The notes beneath the pieces were generated by a model that saw only the letters and a program-made list of their open reading frames with translations, made no database searches and was not told where the DNA came from. Shown piece by piece: positions 63,221 through 64,000 of a stretch of 64,000 bases of DNA. The stretch spans positions 7,691,001 to 7,755,000 of the forward strand of contig NZ_CP117709.1 of the NCBI RefSeq assembly GCF_028622875.1, read 5' to 3'. Numbering within the stretch: position 1 is the first letter of the stretch; every line of letters begins with the position of its first letter. A program made the translations under genes and the position numbers. The DNA comes from Streptomyces sp. MMBL 11-1 (GTDB lineage Bacteria > Actinomycetota > Actinomycetes > Streptomycetales > Streptomycetaceae).

Positions 63221-64000
63221 ATGCCCGACACCCCGGCCCGGACCGCCGCCCCCGATCCCGGGACGCACCCCGCGTCCGGCCTGCTGCGCCGGGCCCTCGC
63301 GGACGCCCGCTCCTCGCGCGCGCCGGGCCTCGCCCCCTACGTGCCCGAGCGCCCGTTCCCCTGGAGCGGGCCCGGGCTGCCGTTGACCGGGGTCGCGTTC
63401 CGGTCCGGGGCGGGTCCGGGGACCGGGGGCCGGGCCGCGATCGACCTGGACCGCGTCCTGCGCCTCTCCCTGGCCGCACCCGCCGGAACACCGGGCCGAC
63501 TGCGGCCCGTTCCCTCGGCGGGAGCCCTGCACCCGGTGCGCGCCCACCTCCTGATCGGGCCGCGGTGCTCACTGCCGCCCGGTCGCTACGCCTACGACCC
63601 GCGCGCCCACCGCGCCCACCCACGCGGCCCGGCCCCCGACGGCGCACCCCCGGGCGGGCTCGTCGTCCTCACCGTGGCCGCGTCCCGCACCGTCGTGCAC
63701 TACGGCCATCGGGCCTGGCCGCTCCTCCTGCTGGACACGGGCCACGCCGCCGCGGCCCTGGCACTGGCCGGGCCCCCGGCCGCCGACGTACGGGTCTGCC
63801 TCGACGCGGACGCCGACCTTCTCTCCGCCGCCGCCGGACTGCCCGCCGCGCCGGACTGGCCGGACACATGGCCCGGCACCGAGCCGGAACTGGCCCTCGC
63901 GGCAGTCAGGTTGACCCCTGCCGGCGTGACCGGCGACGACCTCGGGACACTGGCCGTCTGGGCCTGCCCGCCCCGCGCCGGAACCCCGTCGCCGCAACCC
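63221..64000 (+). CDS. SagB-type FMN dehydrogenase (N-terminal part, runs off the window)
   Basis: AAGGAG precedes the ATG. The frame reads to the edge as a SagB/nitroreductase-type azoline oxidase: RPVPSAGALHPVRAHLL is the FMN-binding SAGxxxP-type loop, PGRYAYDPRAHRAHP follows, and VVHYGHRAWPLLLLDTGHAAAALALA matches the conserved R-Y/W-x-x-L-D-x-GH region. It would oxidise azolines to azoles. Further tailoring or export genes may lie beyond the edge. Confidence 0.85.
   Translation, partial: MPDTPARTAAPDPGTHPASGLLRRALADARSSRAPGLAPYVPERPFPWSGPGLPLTGVAFRSGAGPGTGGRAAIDLDRVLRLSLAAPAGTPGRLRPVPSAGALHPVRAHLLIGPRCSLPPGRYAYDPRAHRAHPRGPAPDGAPPGGLVVLTVAASRTVVHYGHRAWPLLLLDTGHAAAALALAGPPAADVRVCLDADADLLSAAAGLPAAPDWPDTWPGTEPELALAAVRLTPAGVTGDDLGTLAVWACPPRAGTPSPQP

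Overview
The window is high-GC DNA with GTG starts, AAGGAG-type ribosome sites, many 4-bp ATGA/GTGA gene overlaps, a bldA-type TTA codon in two pathway genes, an SSI-family protease inhibitor, and desferrioxamine-type and Zur-type genes. All of this points to a Streptomyces chromosome, probably an accessory, metabolite-rich arm region. No rRNA, tRNA, CRISPR array, IS element or phage was seen.

Layout. (1) 1-4.7 kb: the start of a penicillin-acylase family gene on the minus strand, divergent from a desB-desC-desD siderophore operon that has no desA beside it. (2) 4.8-7.8 kb: a molybdopterin oxidoreductase with a coupled small helical protein. (3) 8.0-31.9 kb: one divergent biosynthetic locus around an Rrf2-type regulator. 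The minus arm encodes tryptophan halogenase, flavin reductase, tryptophan 2,3-dioxygenase, formamidase, kynureninase, aryl-CoA ligase, an aminobenzoyl/salicylyl-CoA monooxygenase relative, a berberine-bridge type oxidase and an antiporter. It reads as Trp -> chloro-Trp -> chlorokynurenine -> chloroanthranilate -> CoA thioester. The plus arm encodes an exporter, a fatty-acyl-AMP ligase, two stand-alone ACPs, a transglutaminase-fold protein, a PPTase, a hotdog thioesterase, a second ligase, a P450, a ThyX homologue and a KASIII, and ends at a perfect 16-bp hairpin. (4) 32.2-44.5 kb: a second small-molecule locus with two permuted ATP-grasp-like paralogues, an MFS exporter, acetaldehyde dehydrogenase plus hydroxy-oxovalerate aldolase, a JmjC-like cupin, an alpha-oxoamine synthase, a CitE-like lyase, an ornithine-cyclodeaminase homologue and a MaoC hydratase. 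(5) 44.6-50.4 kb: a TOPRIM protein, an iron-siderophore ABC importer under a near-perfect iron box, and an SSI inhibitor with Arg at the predicted P1 site.

(6) 50.7-64 kb is a zinc-starvation region. It holds cysteine-poor ribosomal paralogues (bS18, bL31, bL33, bL28, bS14) with a COG0523 protein, a beta-propeller protein, a metallophore-type ABC importer, and a YcaO/SagB/ocin-ThiF-like RiPP locus with a 44-residue precursor gene. Three Zur-like operators with the shared core ATGRWAAYCAT precede the ribosomal, importer and precursor units. The RiPP locus is therefore predicted to switch on with zinc starvation, next to a metallophore importer. This makes a candidate ribosomally made zincophore or zinc-responsive peptide, and it is the most interesting proposal in the window. 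The last gene (SagB-like) runs off the right edge.
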